Origin: Firmicutes bacterium UBA6113 | Lineage (GTDB): Bacteria > Bacillota > Clostridia > Tissierellales > Sedimentibacteraceae | Direction of reading: 5' to 3' | NCBI GenBank assembly: GCA_002422545.1 | Contig: DIWF01000008.1 | Coordinates: 1-64,000 of the forward strand | DNA length: 64,000 nt | Part shown: positions 43,697 to 53,080 of the stretch, one piece after another | How the letters are laid out: each line of letters opens with the position of its first letter | Numbering within the stretch: position 1 is the stretch's first letter | Position numbers and translations under genes: made by a program | The notes under the pieces: generated by a model | Database searches by the model: none | Seen by the model: the letters and a program-made list of their open reading frames with translations, nothing else | What the model was told of the DNA's origin: nothing

Positions 43697-45028
43697 TCAT
43701 AACCTTTTAATTTTCGCAATAAAAAAGCCATCCATACCATGAACGTGGGGATAAATTTCTACGTATCCTTTCTTTGCATCGGGAAAGTCATGGTTTATTC
43801 TGTCAGAAAAATCTTCAAGTGCAAAATCTTTGTTGTGTTTTAAAAATTCCATAACAATTTCGAGATTTTCTTCCTTGTTTGTTGTGCATGTAGAATAGAC
43901 CATCATTCCACCTCTTTTCAGATATCTGGCAGCATTTTCAAGTATTTTCAACTGTATTTTAGAAATTTCTTTTATTTCATCTTCCGTCCTGTTGTACTTG
44001 ATTTCAGGTTTTCGTCTTATTATTCCAAGCCCTGAGCACGGTACATCGGCAATTATGAAATCAGCCTTTTCAATCAGGGTCTCATCACTAATTGTGGCAT
44101 CATATGCTTCAGCTTTTATGTTGCTTATGCCAAGCCTTTCTCTTTCTTTTTCAATGAGTGAAAGTTTACCCGGATAAATGTCCCTGCTTAAGATTTTACC
44201 CGTGTTGTTCATGATTTCTGCCGCATTGAGAGACTTGCCTCCAGGAGCTGCGCACATGTCGATTAGCAGGCTATCCTTAGCCGGATTCAAAATTTGTCCG
44301 GCCAGCATGGAGCTTTCACTTTGTATGGAAAAAAGACCTTTTTTGTATTCTTCGGTCTTGTCGGTTTCAATTGGATTTAAAATTTTAATACCTTTTTCAG
44401 CATATTTGCATTTTTCTGCAATTATTCCTTTTTCGTTGAAAATTTTCAAGAGATCATCTCTCGTGATTTTCATGTTGTTAACTCGTATTTCAAGTGGAGC
44501 TTCAGCATTGTTTAGGGACAATACTTCTTCAATTTTGTCCTTTCCGAACTGTAACTGCCACCTTTTTACAAGTTCTTTCGGGTATGAATATTTCACGCTT
44601 AAATATTCTTCCCGCGGAAGATCTTCCATTTTTTCAATAAGTTCTTTTTTTTGTCTTAATATGTTTCTTAAAACACCATTGACAAACTTTGATGCCCTTA
44701 TGTTTCCCTTGTCCTTTATGTACTGCACTGATTCGCTCACAACCATGTTTTCATAAGAGTTGTCGAGGAAAAACATCTGATATACTGCAAGGCGAAGCAC
44801 AACAAGAACATCAGTCTCCATTTTTTTTGTCTTAGTGTTCGACATTTGATTTATTATCCAGTCGATAAACAACAGATGTTCTACAACACCCAGCACAGAT
44901 TTTCTGTAAAGAGCCTGATGCCTTATGTCTATATTTCTTATGTCATTGTTTATTACAATGTTCGAATAGGATTTATCCTTGAATATTTTTTTTAATGTTT
45001 CTACAACCTTTATTCTGTAACTGTCCAT
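43697..45028 (-). CDS. rsmB: 16S rRNA (cytosine967-C5)-methyltransferase
   Basis: 443 residues. A NusB-like N-terminal RNA-binding domain (about 1-140) precedes a SAM-binding domain with MCAAPGGKSL, DVPCSGLGI and the nucleophile in STCTTNKEEN. It methylates C967 of 16S rRNA. The gap of 46 bp to rlmN holds no clear signal. Confidence 0.96.
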   Translation of the reverse strand: MDSYRIKVVETLKKIFKDKSYSNIVINNDIRNIDIRHQALYRKSVLGVVEHLLFIDWIINQMSNTKTKKMETDVLVVLRLAVYQMFFLDNSYENMVVSESVQYIKDKGNIRASKFVNGVLRNILRQKKELIEKMEDLPREEYLSVKYSYPKELVKRWQLQFGKDKIEEVLSLNNAEAPLEIRVNNMKITRDDLLKIFNEKGIIAEKCKYAEKGIKILNPIETDKTEEYKKGLFSIQSESSMLAGQILNPAKDSLLIDMCAAPGGKSLNAAEIMNNTGKILSRDIYPGKLSLIEKERERLGISNIKAEAYDATISDETLIEKADFIIADVPCSGLGIIRRKPEIKYNRTEDEIKEISKIQLKILENAARYLKRGGMMVYSTCTTNKEENLEIVMEFLKHNKDFALEDFSDRINHDFPDAKKGYVEIYPHVHGMDGFFIAKIKRL

Positions 45029-45062
45029 TGTACCTCATTAGCTTTATTTTATTGTCTTAAGC

Positions 45063-45992
45063 TTATTTGAGCATCACTTTTTCAGGAAAATTGTTTCCCC
45101 TTAAGTATGCTTCAACTTCCACCTTATTTTTACCTGGCATCTGCATTTCCTTTATTATAAGTGTTCCTGTTTTGCATGATACATATATACCATCCTTTTG
45201 AATCTTTGTTACGTATCCGGGCTCATGGTGAGTTTCTTCATCATTGAAATCGGAGTTGTACACTTTCACAGTCTTGCCATCAAGACTGAAAAATGCAGTT
45301 GGCCAAGGAGAAAGTCCCCTGATTAAATTATGTATGTTTTCTGCACTGTCATGCCAATTGATTCTTTGTGTTTCTTTATCAAGCATTGGAGCGTATGTTG
45401 AAAGCACTTCATCCTGCTTTGTTCTTACTATTGAATTGTCTTCTATTTTTTCCAAAGTTTTTATAAGAAGATCTGCACCCTTTTCCATGAGAGTATCGTG
45501 AAGCTGTCCGACATTCATATATCTGTCAACTTCAATTTCATCCTTAAGGAGCATGTCGCCTGTGTCAAGTCCCACATCCATCATCATTGTTGTGACACCT
45601 GCATGTTTGTCGCCGTTTATCAGTGCCCAGTTTAACGGAGCCGCTCCTCTTAATTTAGGGAGAATTGATGCATGAATGTTGATGCACCCATATTGCGGCA
45701 TATCAAGAATTTCCTTGCTTAATAACTGTCCGTAGGCAACAACAACAATGACGTCAGCACCACATGATTTTAAAATCTCTATGTTTTCTTGTTTTTTTAT
45801 TTTATCAGGCTGAAAAACATTTAAACCTAACTCTTCTGCTTTTTCCTTTACAGCTGATTTTTTTATTTTTTTTCCTCGTCCCGACGGTTTGTCTGGCTGA
45901 GTCACAACAAGTTTTATGTCATGACCTTTTTCATAAAGCTTCGTGAGTGTAGGTACTGCAAAATCAGGAGTTCCCATAAAAATAACATTCAT
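45063..45992 (-). CDS. fmt: Methionyl-tRNA formyltransferase
   Basis: 309 residues. MGTPDFAVPTL, the folate-binding HASILPKLRGAAPLNWALING (in part HASILPKLRGAAPL) and the catalytic Asn-His-Asp set are conserved. It formylates initiator Met-tRNA using 10-formyl-THF. It follows def by 8 bp in the usual pair with peptide deformylase. SD AGGTGAT. Confidence 0.97.
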   Translation of the reverse strand: MNVIFMGTPDFAVPTLTKLYEKGHDIKLVVTQPDKPSGRGKKIKKSAVKEKAEELGLNVFQPDKIKKQENIEILKSCGADVIVVVAYGQLLSKEILDMPQYGCINIHASILPKLRGAAPLNWALINGDKHAGVTTMMMDVGLDTGDMLLKDEIEVDRYMNVGQLHDTLMEKGADLLIKTLEKIEDNSIVRTKQDEVLSTYAPMLDKETQRINWHDSAENIHNLIRGLSPWPTAFFSLDGKTVKVYNSDFNDEETHHEPGYVTKIQKDGIYVSCKTGTLIIKEMQMPGKNKVEVEAYLRGNNFPEKVMLK

Positions 45993-46000
45993 ATTATCAC

Positions 46001-46444
46001 CTATTTTTCTGTTCTGTCAATGAAAAGCACGCCGTCAAGGTGATCAATTTCATGGCATATGGCTCTTGCCAGCAGCCCTTCAGCTTCAACTGTTACTTCA
46101 TTACCGCCCTCATCTGTGTAGACAGCAGTAACATTCATAGGTCTTTTGACCATTCCCTTTGTTTCAGGAACGCTAAGGCAACCTTCCTGATCAGTTTGTT
46201 CTCCTGATGATTTTATGATCTTGGGATTTATCATTCTGTATATGTTACCGTCATCAACGTCGATTGTCACCACTCTTTTCAAAATTCCAACCTGCGGTGC
46301 TGCAAGTCCTACTCCGTCATTTTCATACATTGTATCAAGCATGTCGTCAAGAAGCATCTTTATTTTATTGTCGATGACACTTACTTCTCTGCTTCTTTTT
46401 CTTAATATTTCGTCTCCATTAAATCTTAAATTTCTTAAAGCCAT
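46001..46444 (-). CDS. def: Peptide deformylase
   Basis: 147 residues. Motif 1 GVGLAAPQVG, metal ligand Cys89 in QEGCLSVPE, and His131/Glu132/His135 in HEIDHLDG. It removes the N-formyl group from nascent proteins. SD AGGAGG. A short type I-like form. Confidence 0.97.
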   Translation of the reverse strand: MALRNLRFNGDEILRKRSREVSVIDNKIKMLLDDMLDTMYENDGVGLAAPQVGILKRVVTIDVDDGNIYRMINPKIIKSSGEQTDQEGCLSVPETKGMVKRPMNVTAVYTDEGGNEVTVEAEGLLARAICHEIDHLDGVLFIDRTEK

Positions 46445-46452
46445 ATTTCCTC

Positions 46453-48873
46453 CTATACTGTATCAGTGTTAATATTGAAGCTTATTTTAATATTTTCAAT
46501 ATCTTTGTCCAAGTACACGGCGCGCACCATGTCCTTTACATCCTGCAGACTTCGGTTTGAAACCTTCAGGAACAAGTTTATCCTGTACTCGTCATTTACT
46601 TTGTAAATGGAATGGGGTATTGGTCTGTACAACAATACGCTTCTTTCCTTAACCATGTCTTTAACTTTTATTTGAAGCTCATTATATTTTTCATTGGCAG
46701 TATTAATTGCAAGTTTTTCGTTTTTTGAAATTACACATATATTTATTATATTTATAAACGGCGGAAAAGCAAATTCTTTTCTTAATTTTAGTTCTTCCTT
46801 CATAAACATTTCAAAATCGCTGTTTCTTGCAGCATTGATTATGTAATTTTCCGGCTCGTATGTCTGAATGAACACTTTCCCCTTTTTGTTTCCTCTGCCG
46901 GCCCTGCCGCTCACCTGAGTAATAAGCTGAAATGTTTTTTCGCTTGAATTGTAAAAGGGAAGATTTAAAAGAGCATCTGCTGACAAAACTCCAACAGTTG
47001 TAACTTCGGGAAAATCAAATCCTTTTGCAAGCATCTGAGTTCCAATTAGTATATCTATTTTCCTGTCTTTGAAATCATTGTATATGTTTTCGTAGCTAAA
47101 CTTTCCAGACATGGAATCCACGTCCATCCTGGCTGTATTGGCTTTTGGAAACAGCTTTTTCACAAGGTTTTCAACCTGCTGTGTTCCAGCGCTGAACTGC
47201 TCTATTTTATCGCTGCCGCACTTAGGGCACGTATATGTCATTTTTCTCGTTCTTCCGCAGTAATGGCACTTAAGCACGTTTCCTTTGATGTGGTATGTCA
47301 TGGAAACATCACAGTGTTCACATCTTACCACGTACCCGCATTTTTTACAGGATACAAATCCTGAATATCCTCTTTTGTTAAGAAATAAAATTACCTGTTC
47401 CTTTTTCCCCAGTGACAACCTTATGTTTTCATAAAGTTTTTCGCTTATTATTGTGTTGTTTCCCTTGTCAAGCTCTTTTGACATGTCAATTATTTCAACA
47501 TCAGGCATCTCTCTGTTCTTTGCTCTTTGATTGAGTTCAAGGAGCTCAACTTGATTTTTTAATACCATTGAGTATGTGCTTAAAGAAGGAGTGGCTGAAC
47601 CAAGGACTACCCTTGCATTTAAAATAACAGACATCCTTATGGCAACTTCTATTGTATCATACTTTGGGGATGTGCTTGACACATAGCTGTCTTCATGTTC
47701 TTCATCTATGATTATTGCTCCTAAGTCCTTAACCGGAGCAAATATTGCAGACCTTGCACCTATTATAACATCAACTTCCTTGTTGTATACCTTGTTCCAC
47801 TGAATAAATTTTTCTTTTTTTGAAAGTCTGCTGTGAAAAACCGCAATCTTATTGCCGAATCTTTTTTTAAAACGTTCGATTGTCTGGACTGTCAGTGAAA
47901 TTTCAGGTACGAGCACAATGGATTGTTTGTTCTGTTTCCGGTAGTGCTCTATGACATTCATGTACACTTCGGTTTTTCCGCTTCCAGTTACACCATGGAG
48001 GAGAAAAACCTTATTATTGGAATTTAATATGTCTTCGCAGGCATATTTCTGCTCTTCGTTAAGCATGAGAGCTTCTTCCTTCTGGATTTCTTCTTCCTTT
48101 TCGTACAAAACAAGCTCCTGTACCAAAATTTCTTTTTTTAGAAGATTGTTTATTACTGCTGAAGATACATCAAGGTCGCGGATTATTTTTTTTATGTTGA
48201 CTTTTTTTTCAAGCTTTAAGTAATTGATTATTTTAACCTGGCTGGGTGTTTTGTTTATGTCATATTCATCTATGGGCTTATCTTCCTTGATACTTACCAG
48301 CTTTTCATAGGATTTTTTACCGCTTACCTGTTCATTGCTTGACATTTCTAATATGTTTTTTTCCTTCATGCTGTCAAGTAGTGTATAAATGTCGTTTCCT
48401 GTATAAATCTTTTTCAGTTTTTCAAGTTCAATTGATTCATTTTTGATTATTTCAAGCAGAGATTTTTCTTTTTCGTTCAATGATATTTCAGCAAACAATT
48501 CTTCTTTTGCACTGATTAAAATACTATGCTCGTACTTCATCATGGAAGGTATCATGAGTTTTACAGCATCAGAATATTTGCACACATATCTTTCCCTGAT
48601 CCAGAAAGCAAGCTTTATCATTTCTAAAGACACCACCGGTATATCATCTATCACATCAATTATAGGCTTTATTTTGTTGTTCGGAATATCCCATGATGAA
48701 GACACTGAAACTATAAGACCATCAATTATATGCCTGTTTCTTCCGAAGTTTACCGTAACTCTTTTTCCTGCCTTGGCTTTTTCTTCAAATTCTGCAGGAA
48801 CACCGTAGGTGTATAGCTGGTCCGTACTTTTTGAATTGTTGTTTAAAATAAGCTGCACACAAATATTATACAT
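46453..48873 (-). CDS. priA: Primosomal replication restart helicase PriA
   Basis: 806 residues from ATG 48873 behind GGGGGT. N-terminal DNA-binding domain, Walker A GVTGSGKTEVY (about 294), DEEH box IIIDEEHEDSYVS, and a zinc-binding region with eight cysteines (SCKKCGYVVRCEHCD, CHYCG, CPKCG). It restarts collapsed replication forks. A terminator-like stem stands only about 25 bp upstream, so priA expression must read through it or start inside rpoZ. Confidence 0.96.
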   Translation of the reverse strand: MYNICVQLILNNNSKSTDQLYTYGVPAEFEEKAKAGKRVTVNFGRNRHIIDGLIVSVSSSWDIPNNKIKPIIDVIDDIPVVSLEMIKLAFWIRERYVCKYSDAVKLMIPSMMKYEHSILISAKEELFAEISLNEKEKSLLEIIKNESIELEKLKKIYTGNDIYTLLDSMKEKNILEMSSNEQVSGKKSYEKLVSIKEDKPIDEYDINKTPSQVKIINYLKLEKKVNIKKIIRDLDVSSAVINNLLKKEILVQELVLYEKEEEIQKEEALMLNEEQKYACEDILNSNNKVFLLHGVTGSGKTEVYMNVIEHYRKQNKQSIVLVPEISLTVQTIERFKKRFGNKIAVFHSRLSKKEKFIQWNKVYNKEVDVIIGARSAIFAPVKDLGAIIIDEEHEDSYVSSTSPKYDTIEVAIRMSVILNARVVLGSATPSLSTYSMVLKNQVELLELNQRAKNREMPDVEIIDMSKELDKGNNTIISEKLYENIRLSLGKKEQVILFLNKRGYSGFVSCKKCGYVVRCEHCDVSMTYHIKGNVLKCHYCGRTRKMTYTCPKCGSDKIEQFSAGTQQVENLVKKLFPKANTARMDVDSMSGKFSYENIYNDFKDRKIDILIGTQMLAKGFDFPEVTTVGVLSADALLNLPFYNSSEKTFQLITQVSGRAGRGNKKGKVFIQTYEPENYIINAARNSDFEMFMKEELKLRKEFAFPPFINIINICVISKNEKLAINTANEKYNELQIKVKDMVKERSVLLYRPIPHSIYKVNDEYRINLFLKVSNRSLQDVKDMVRAVYLDKDIENIKISFNINTDTV

Positions 48874-48898
48874 GTTACCCCCGATATCCAACATACAG

Positions 48899-48925
48899 AA
48901 AAAAATCAGTCAATCGACTGATTAT
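48899..48925 (-). terminator. Terminator-like stem between rpoZ and priA
   Basis: On the minus strand AATCAGTC-GATT-GACTGATT followed by TTTTT. It lies directly after the rpoZ stop and is too close to priA to leave room for another promoter. Confidence 0.7.
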
Positions 48926-49225
48926 TTATTGTTCATGTTCCTCTTGTATATCTAATCCTTCATTTGTATCCAAAGATTCTGAATTTTCTAAGTCTAAAGC
49001 TTCTTTTTCTTCCTGTTCTTTTTTGAACTGGTCATAATTGTAAATAGCATCAAATTGATGGTCGTAGAATTCTTCTATGGCAATTCCAACCGGTTTATTT
49101 GTAGGAGTTTTAATGAGAATGTCAGAACCGTCAATTATTTGTCTTGCTCTTTTTGAAATAATTGTTACAAGTGAATAGCTGCTGTCAACCATATCATTTA
49201 GTTTATCTATTGAAATTTTTTTCAT
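48926..49225 (-). CDS. rpoZ: RNA polymerase omega subunit
   Basis: 99 residues. The family core ISIDKLNDMVDSSYSLVTIISKRARQI, given here as DSSYSLVTIISKRARQI, fits RpoZ; the tail from residue 65 is highly acidic and low in complexity. It stabilises beta' in RNA polymerase. It starts 1 bp after the gmk stop. Confidence 0.93.
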   Translation of the reverse strand: MKKISIDKLNDMVDSSYSLVTIISKRARQIIDGSDILIKTPTNKPVGIAIEEFYDHQFDAIYNYDQFKKEQEEKEALDLENSESLDTNEGLDIQEEHEQ

Positions 49226-49226
49226 A

Positions 49227-49832
49227 TTATACCTCTCTGATTTTGTTTATTACTGCTTTCTTTCTTATAGCGCGGTTTTTTTCCGCAAATATTATGTGCT
49301 TTATTTTTTCAACTGCAGTCTCAACCTCATCGTTTACCACCACATAGTCATATTCAAAAGCATAGTTAAGCTCATCGTAAGCGCACTGCATTCTTTTCAT
49401 TATAACTTCCTTAGAATCAGTTCCTCTGTTTTCTATCCTCTTATTGAGTTCTGAAAGCGAAGGAGGCAGGATGAAAATGAAAACACCCTTTGGATAGTTT
49501 TTCTTGACCTGCAATGCTCCTTGAATATCTATTTCAAGAATTATATCATTTCCTTCATCAAGCTGTTTGAACACTTCACTCTTGGGAGTTCCGTAATAAT
49601 TCCCGTACACTTTAGCATATTCGAGAAATTCATCATTATTTATTCTTTTTATAAAATCTTCTTCATTTATAAAAAAATAGCTTGTTCCTTCTTCTTCACC
49701 TTCTCTTGGTTTTCTTGTAGTAGCCGACACCGAGACTTTTAAATCCTTGAATTCTTCCTTAAGCCTTGAGCATATTGTACCCTTGCCTGCGCCTGAAGGT
49801 CCTGATATCACCACTAATAATCCGTCGTCCAT
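49227..49832 (-). CDS. gmk: Guanylate kinase
   Basis: 201 residues. P-loop SGPSGAGKGT (about 10-19), the GMP-binding SATTRKPREGE, and YGTPKSEV are all in place. It phosphorylates GMP to GDP. The remA-gmk-rpoZ order is standard. Confidence 0.97.
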   Translation of the reverse strand: MDDGLLVVISGPSGAGKGTICSRLKEEFKDLKVSVSATTRKPREGEEEGTSYFFINEEDFIKRINNDEFLEYAKVYGNYYGTPKSEVFKQLDEGNDIILEIDIQGALQVKKNYPKGVFIFILPPSLSELNKRIENRGTDSKEVIMKRMQCAYDELNYAFEYDYVVVNDEVETAVEKIKHIIFAEKNRAIRKKAVINKIREV

Positions 49833-49845
49833 TACGCACCTCTAG

Positions 49846-50103
49846 TTACTTTATATTGTGGTTGTTGTTATCAAACCTCTGAGCCATTGTGTCAGGCTGA
49901 ATAGCTGACAAAATAACATATTCGCAGTCTGTTATTATTACTGCTCTTGTTTTTCTTCCATATGTTGCATCAATTAATTTTCCTTTTTCCCTTGTTTCCT
50001 GTATAACACGCTTTATAGGTGCTGACTCGGGACTGACAATTGCAATAATTCTATTTGACAATGCTATATTACCAAATCCTATGTTAATAGTATTATTTGA
50101 CAT
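49846..50103 (-). CDS. remA: RemA (DUF370) DNA-binding regulator
   Basis: 85 residues matching the RemA/DUF370 family: INIGFGNIALSNRIIAIVSPESAPIKR (in part SPESAPIKR), GRKTRAVIITD and LSAIQPDTMAQRF. In B. subtilis RemA forms ring-shaped oligomers and activates biofilm matrix genes. In Clostridia it is kept in this housekeeping cluster, where its targets are not known. SD AGGAG. Confidence 0.93.
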   Translation of the reverse strand: MSNNTINIGFGNIALSNRIIAIVSPESAPIKRVIQETREKGKLIDATYGRKTRAVIITDCEYVILSAIQPDTMAQRFDNNNHNIK

Positions 50104-50113
50104 ATTAAATCTC

Positions 50114-51001
50114 CTATTCTATGTTTTGTATTTGTTCTCTGACTTTTTCCAGAAGGTTTTTTATCTCAATAACCATTTGAATTATATCCAGGTTCCCAAT
50201 CTTAGAACCTATGGTGTTTATTTCTCTGTTTGCTTCCTGAATAATAAAATCAAGTTTTCTTCCTATGGACCCGCCTGTTCTTAGAGCAGAGTCAAGCTGA
50301 GACATGTGAGACCTGAATCTTACTATTTCTTCGTTTATATCGCTTTTATCCGCATATATGACTATTTCGTTGTATAATCTGTTTTCATCAATTTCATAGG
50401 TGCTTCCCAGAAGTTCCTTGATCCTTGCTTCAAACTTCGTTTTGTAGTCCTGTACAATTGTCACTGAATTCTTGGCGATTTCATCCATGAGTTCTAGAAT
50501 CTTAACCATGCTTGACCTAATATCGCTCTCAAGCTGTTCACCTTCAGCAAGCCTCATTGCAACAAGATTCTTAACAGCATTGTTCATAGCAGCTTCAACA
50601 CATATACGAAGCTCTTCTTCGTCCTGAGTGTCTTCCTTAGCTACGAGCACATCCTGGAATTTTATTATTGTATCAAGGGATGCGCTGCTTGTTATATTCA
50701 GTTCATTTCTGATTTCATCAATGGCGTCTTTATACTGTTTTGCCAGGCACATATTCGGAACTATGACAGTATCTGATTCACTTATGTAGTCAATATTGAT
50801 ATATACGTCTATTCTACCCCTTTGCACTCCGTTTTTCAAGATTTTTCTAATATTATCTTCAAAAAAGCGCAAATGTCTTGGTGTTTTAATATTTATGTCG
50901 CAATATCTGTTATTGATTGTCTTTATTTCTGCAGTGATGCTTCTTTTGCCGTCATTGTGTTCGCCTTTACCGTAACCGGTCATACTTATTATATTAGCCA
51001 T
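50114..51001 (-). CDS. YicC-family endoribonuclease
   Basis: 295 residues from ATG 51001 behind GGAG. It begins SMTGYGKGE, and ends with the conserved GGSIGRKLDFIIQEANREINT (in part GRKLDFIIQEANRE) and Lys/Glu-rich helix. YicC proteins are metal-dependent endoribonucleases that cut small RNAs in E. coli. It heads the long minus-strand operon. Confidence 0.92.
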   Translation of the reverse strand: MANIISMTGYGKGEHNDGKRSITAEIKTINNRYCDINIKTPRHLRFFEDNIRKILKNGVQRGRIDVYINIDYISESDTVIVPNMCLAKQYKDAIDEIRNELNITSSASLDTIIKFQDVLVAKEDTQDEEELRICVEAAMNNAVKNLVAMRLAEGEQLESDIRSSMVKILELMDEIAKNSVTIVQDYKTKFEARIKELLGSTYEIDENRLYNEIVIYADKSDINEEIVRFRSHMSQLDSALRTGGSIGRKLDFIIQEANREINTIGSKIGNLDIIQMVIEIKNLLEKVREQIQNIE

Positions 51002-51044
51002 TTTAATCTCCAATACTTTTATTATAAGTGCATTTATTTCATTA

Positions 51045-51068
51045 TAAAAGCCGCATAGCGACTTTCTT
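51045..51068 (-). other. Leader hairpin of the yicC operon
   Basis: On the minus strand AAAGTCGC-TAT-GCGGCTTT (one G-T pair) lies in the 70-nt leader, followed by only a short T-tract. It may be a weak attenuator or a stability stem. Confidence 0.4.
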
Positions 51069-51078
51069 ATTTATTCCT

Positions 51079-51106
51079 ATTATAACATCAAAATGCAAAT
51101 AGTAAA
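51079..51106 (-). promoter_or_regulatory. SigA promoter of the yicC-remA-gmk-rpoZ operon
   Basis: On the minus strand TTTACT, a 16-bp spacer, TATAAT. It is divergent from the rqcH promoter. Confidence 0.6.
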
Positions 51107-51125
51107 CAAAAAATAAATAATTTCC

Positions 51126-51154
51126 ATGACATAATAAGCTTTTTGCTGTACAAT
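51126..51154 (+). promoter_or_regulatory. SigA promoter of rqcH
   Basis: ATGACA (51126-51131), exactly 17 bp, TACAAT (51149-51154). Transcription from here would place the whole of repeat B3 in the rqcH leader. Confidence 0.55.
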
Positions 51155-51158
51155 ACTA

Positions 51159-51273
51159 TTATTAATTAAGAATTAACAATGAATAATTAATAATTTTGTA
51201 ATTTAAGCTTTGCTTAAATTTTCATTTAATTCTTAATTCTTAATTCTTAACTCTTAATTATTAATCACTAATT
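51159..51273. repeat. Family B inverted repeat, copy B3
   Basis: Left arm with ATTAAGAATTAA, central perfect hairpin AATTTAAGC-TTT-GCTTAAATT (51200-51220), right arm with three TTAATTC-type units. It ends just before the rqcH SD site (51278). Confidence 0.85.
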
Positions 51274-51287
51274 GATTGGAGGGCAAT

Positions 51288-53039
51288 ATGTCTTTAGACG
51301 GTATTTTTTTACATAGTATAAATGATGAACTTAACAATAAATTAATAGGTGCAAGGGTTGATAAAATTTACCAGCCTGACAAAAATGAAATTGTAATTTC
51401 CCTAAGAAACGGCGGAGAAAACTACAAGCTGCTTTTGACTGCCGCAAGCAGCAGTCCTCGCATTCACTTAACTGACGTTACAAGAAAAAATCCCGAACAG
51501 CCTCCCATGTTTTGCATGCTCCTCCGAAAACATCTCACAGGCGCTCACATAACAGAGGTAAGTCAGCTCAATATGGACAGAATACTAGAGATTTCTTTTG
51601 AATGTAAGGATGAGCTTGACACAACTGTGCATAAATCATTGATTATAGAAATAATGGGAAAGCACAGCAACATAATTTTCATAAATAAAATATCAAGGGT
51701 TATAATCGACTCCATTAAAAGAGTTGCAGAAAATGTAAGCAGTGTAAGACAGGTTTATCCCGGACTTTTGTATGTCACTCCTCCCGCTGATAAAATAAAT
51801 CCACTTCAGACAGGCAAGGAAAAATTTTATGAAGCAGTTAGTAGCTCTTTTAAAGGCATGTACGTCTATGACTTTTTCTATAAAAATTTCTTAGGTCTCA
51901 GTCCTTTCATAAGCAAGGAAATATGTTTTCTTGCAAAAATCAGTGAAAGCACTTACATGGGAGAAATCACAGAACATGAAAAGGATAGATTATGGGCTGC
52001 ATTTAACAGTGTAATTGAAAAGACTAAAAAAGGCGAATATTCTTTCAATGTATTCTTTAATGAAAAAAAGGAACTGTTTGACTTTTACTGTCTTGATGTG
52101 GATTATCTTAAATCCATGGACAAAAAAAATTATTCTTCTCCCGGCAACATGCTTGATGATTATTACTTTGAACAGGACAACAAAAACAAAATTAATCAGA
52201 AGGTTTCAAGCCTCCTTAAAAGCCTGAACACAAAAATTGACAGGGACAGAAAAAAGGTTGAAAAACAGCGAAACGAGCTGTTGAATGCTGAAGATCGGGA
52301 CAAATACAAGATTTACGGAGAACTTATAATAGCAAACCTTCACCTGACGCCTGAAAACCACAAGCTGAAAGTTGTAAATTATTACGATCCTGAAATGAAG
52401 GAAATTTCAATTCCCCTGGATCCGAAGCTTAACCTGAACCAGAACAGCCAGAAATTTTTCAAAAGGTACAACAAGTTGAAAAAGGCTGAAGAAGAACTGC
52501 AGAAATTTATTGAAACTTCACTGTCAGAAATTAAGTACCTTGAAAACATACTGTATTCAATTGAAGCATGCGAAACAACAGAGGATTTAGACGAAATATA
52601 CACTGAACTTATTGCTGAAGGTTTTATGAAGAAAAAGGGAAAAATAAAAAAAGCCAAAGAATACAAGGCAGAATTTACAACATATGTTTCATCAAAAGGA
52701 CATGATATAATTGTTGGAAAAAACAACCTTCAAAACGACATGCTCACATTTAAAACAGGAAAAAAGGAAGACTACTGGTTCCATGCAAAAGACATGCCTG
52801 GTTCTCACGTAATAATAAGAACAAACGGCGACGAGCTTGATGATGATGAATATGTGGAAGCTGCAAAAGTTGCTGCATTTTACAGCAAAGGTAAAAATTC
52901 TGGTTTTGTGGAAGTGGACTACACAAAAAAATCAAACGTCAAAAAACCTGCAGGAGCAAAACCTGGTTTTGTAATTTACGACACAAATTTCTCCATGCTC
53001 GTGGAGCCTGACATTTCAGAGATAAACTTAAAACAATAA
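51288..53039 (+). CDS. rqcH: RqcH/NFACT ribosome quality-control protein (fibronectin-binding-like)
   Basis: 583 residues from ATG 51288; the SD GGAGGG is at 51278-51283. NFACT-N (about 1-225) with VDKIYQPDKNEIVI and MFCMLLRKHLTGA, a coiled-coil middle (about 290-420), and NFACT-R (about 455-560) with WFHAKDMPGSHVII. RqcH binds stalled 50S subunits and adds alanine tails to mark nascent chains for degradation. It fits with the ClpXP genes in the same window. Older databases call it FbpA. Confidence 0.95.
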   Translation: MSLDGIFLHSINDELNNKLIGARVDKIYQPDKNEIVISLRNGGENYKLLLTAASSSPRIHLTDVTRKNPEQPPMFCMLLRKHLTGAHITEVSQLNMDRILEISFECKDELDTTVHKSLIIEIMGKHSNIIFINKISRVIIDSIKRVAENVSSVRQVYPGLLYVTPPADKINPLQTGKEKFYEAVSSSFKGMYVYDFFYKNFLGLSPFISKEICFLAKISESTYMGEITEHEKDRLWAAFNSVIEKTKKGEYSFNVFFNEKKELFDFYCLDVDYLKSMDKKNYSSPGNMLDDYYFEQDNKNKINQKVSSLLKSLNTKIDRDRKKVEKQRNELLNAEDRDKYKIYGELIIANLHLTPENHKLKVVNYYDPEMKEISIPLDPKLNLNQNSQKFFKRYNKLKKAEEELQKFIETSLSEIKYLENILYSIEACETTEDLDEIYTELIAEGFMKKKGKIKKAKEYKAEFTTYVSSKGHDIIVGKNNLQNDMLTFKTGKKEDYWFHAKDMPGSHVIIRTNGDELDDDEYVEAAKVAAFYSKGKNSGFVEVDYTKKSNVKKPAGAKPGFVIYDTNFSMLVEPDISEINLKQ

Positions 53040-53042
53040 ACG

Positions 53043-53073
53043 AAACTGCCAAGGGTCTCCTTGGCAGTTTTTT
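53043..53073 (+). terminator. Intrinsic terminator of rqcH
   Basis: AAACTGCCAAGG-GTCT-CCTTGGCAGTTT, a 12-bp stem, followed by TTT. It also faces the convergent membrane-protein gene. Confidence 0.88.
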
Positions 53074-53080
53074 AACCATA

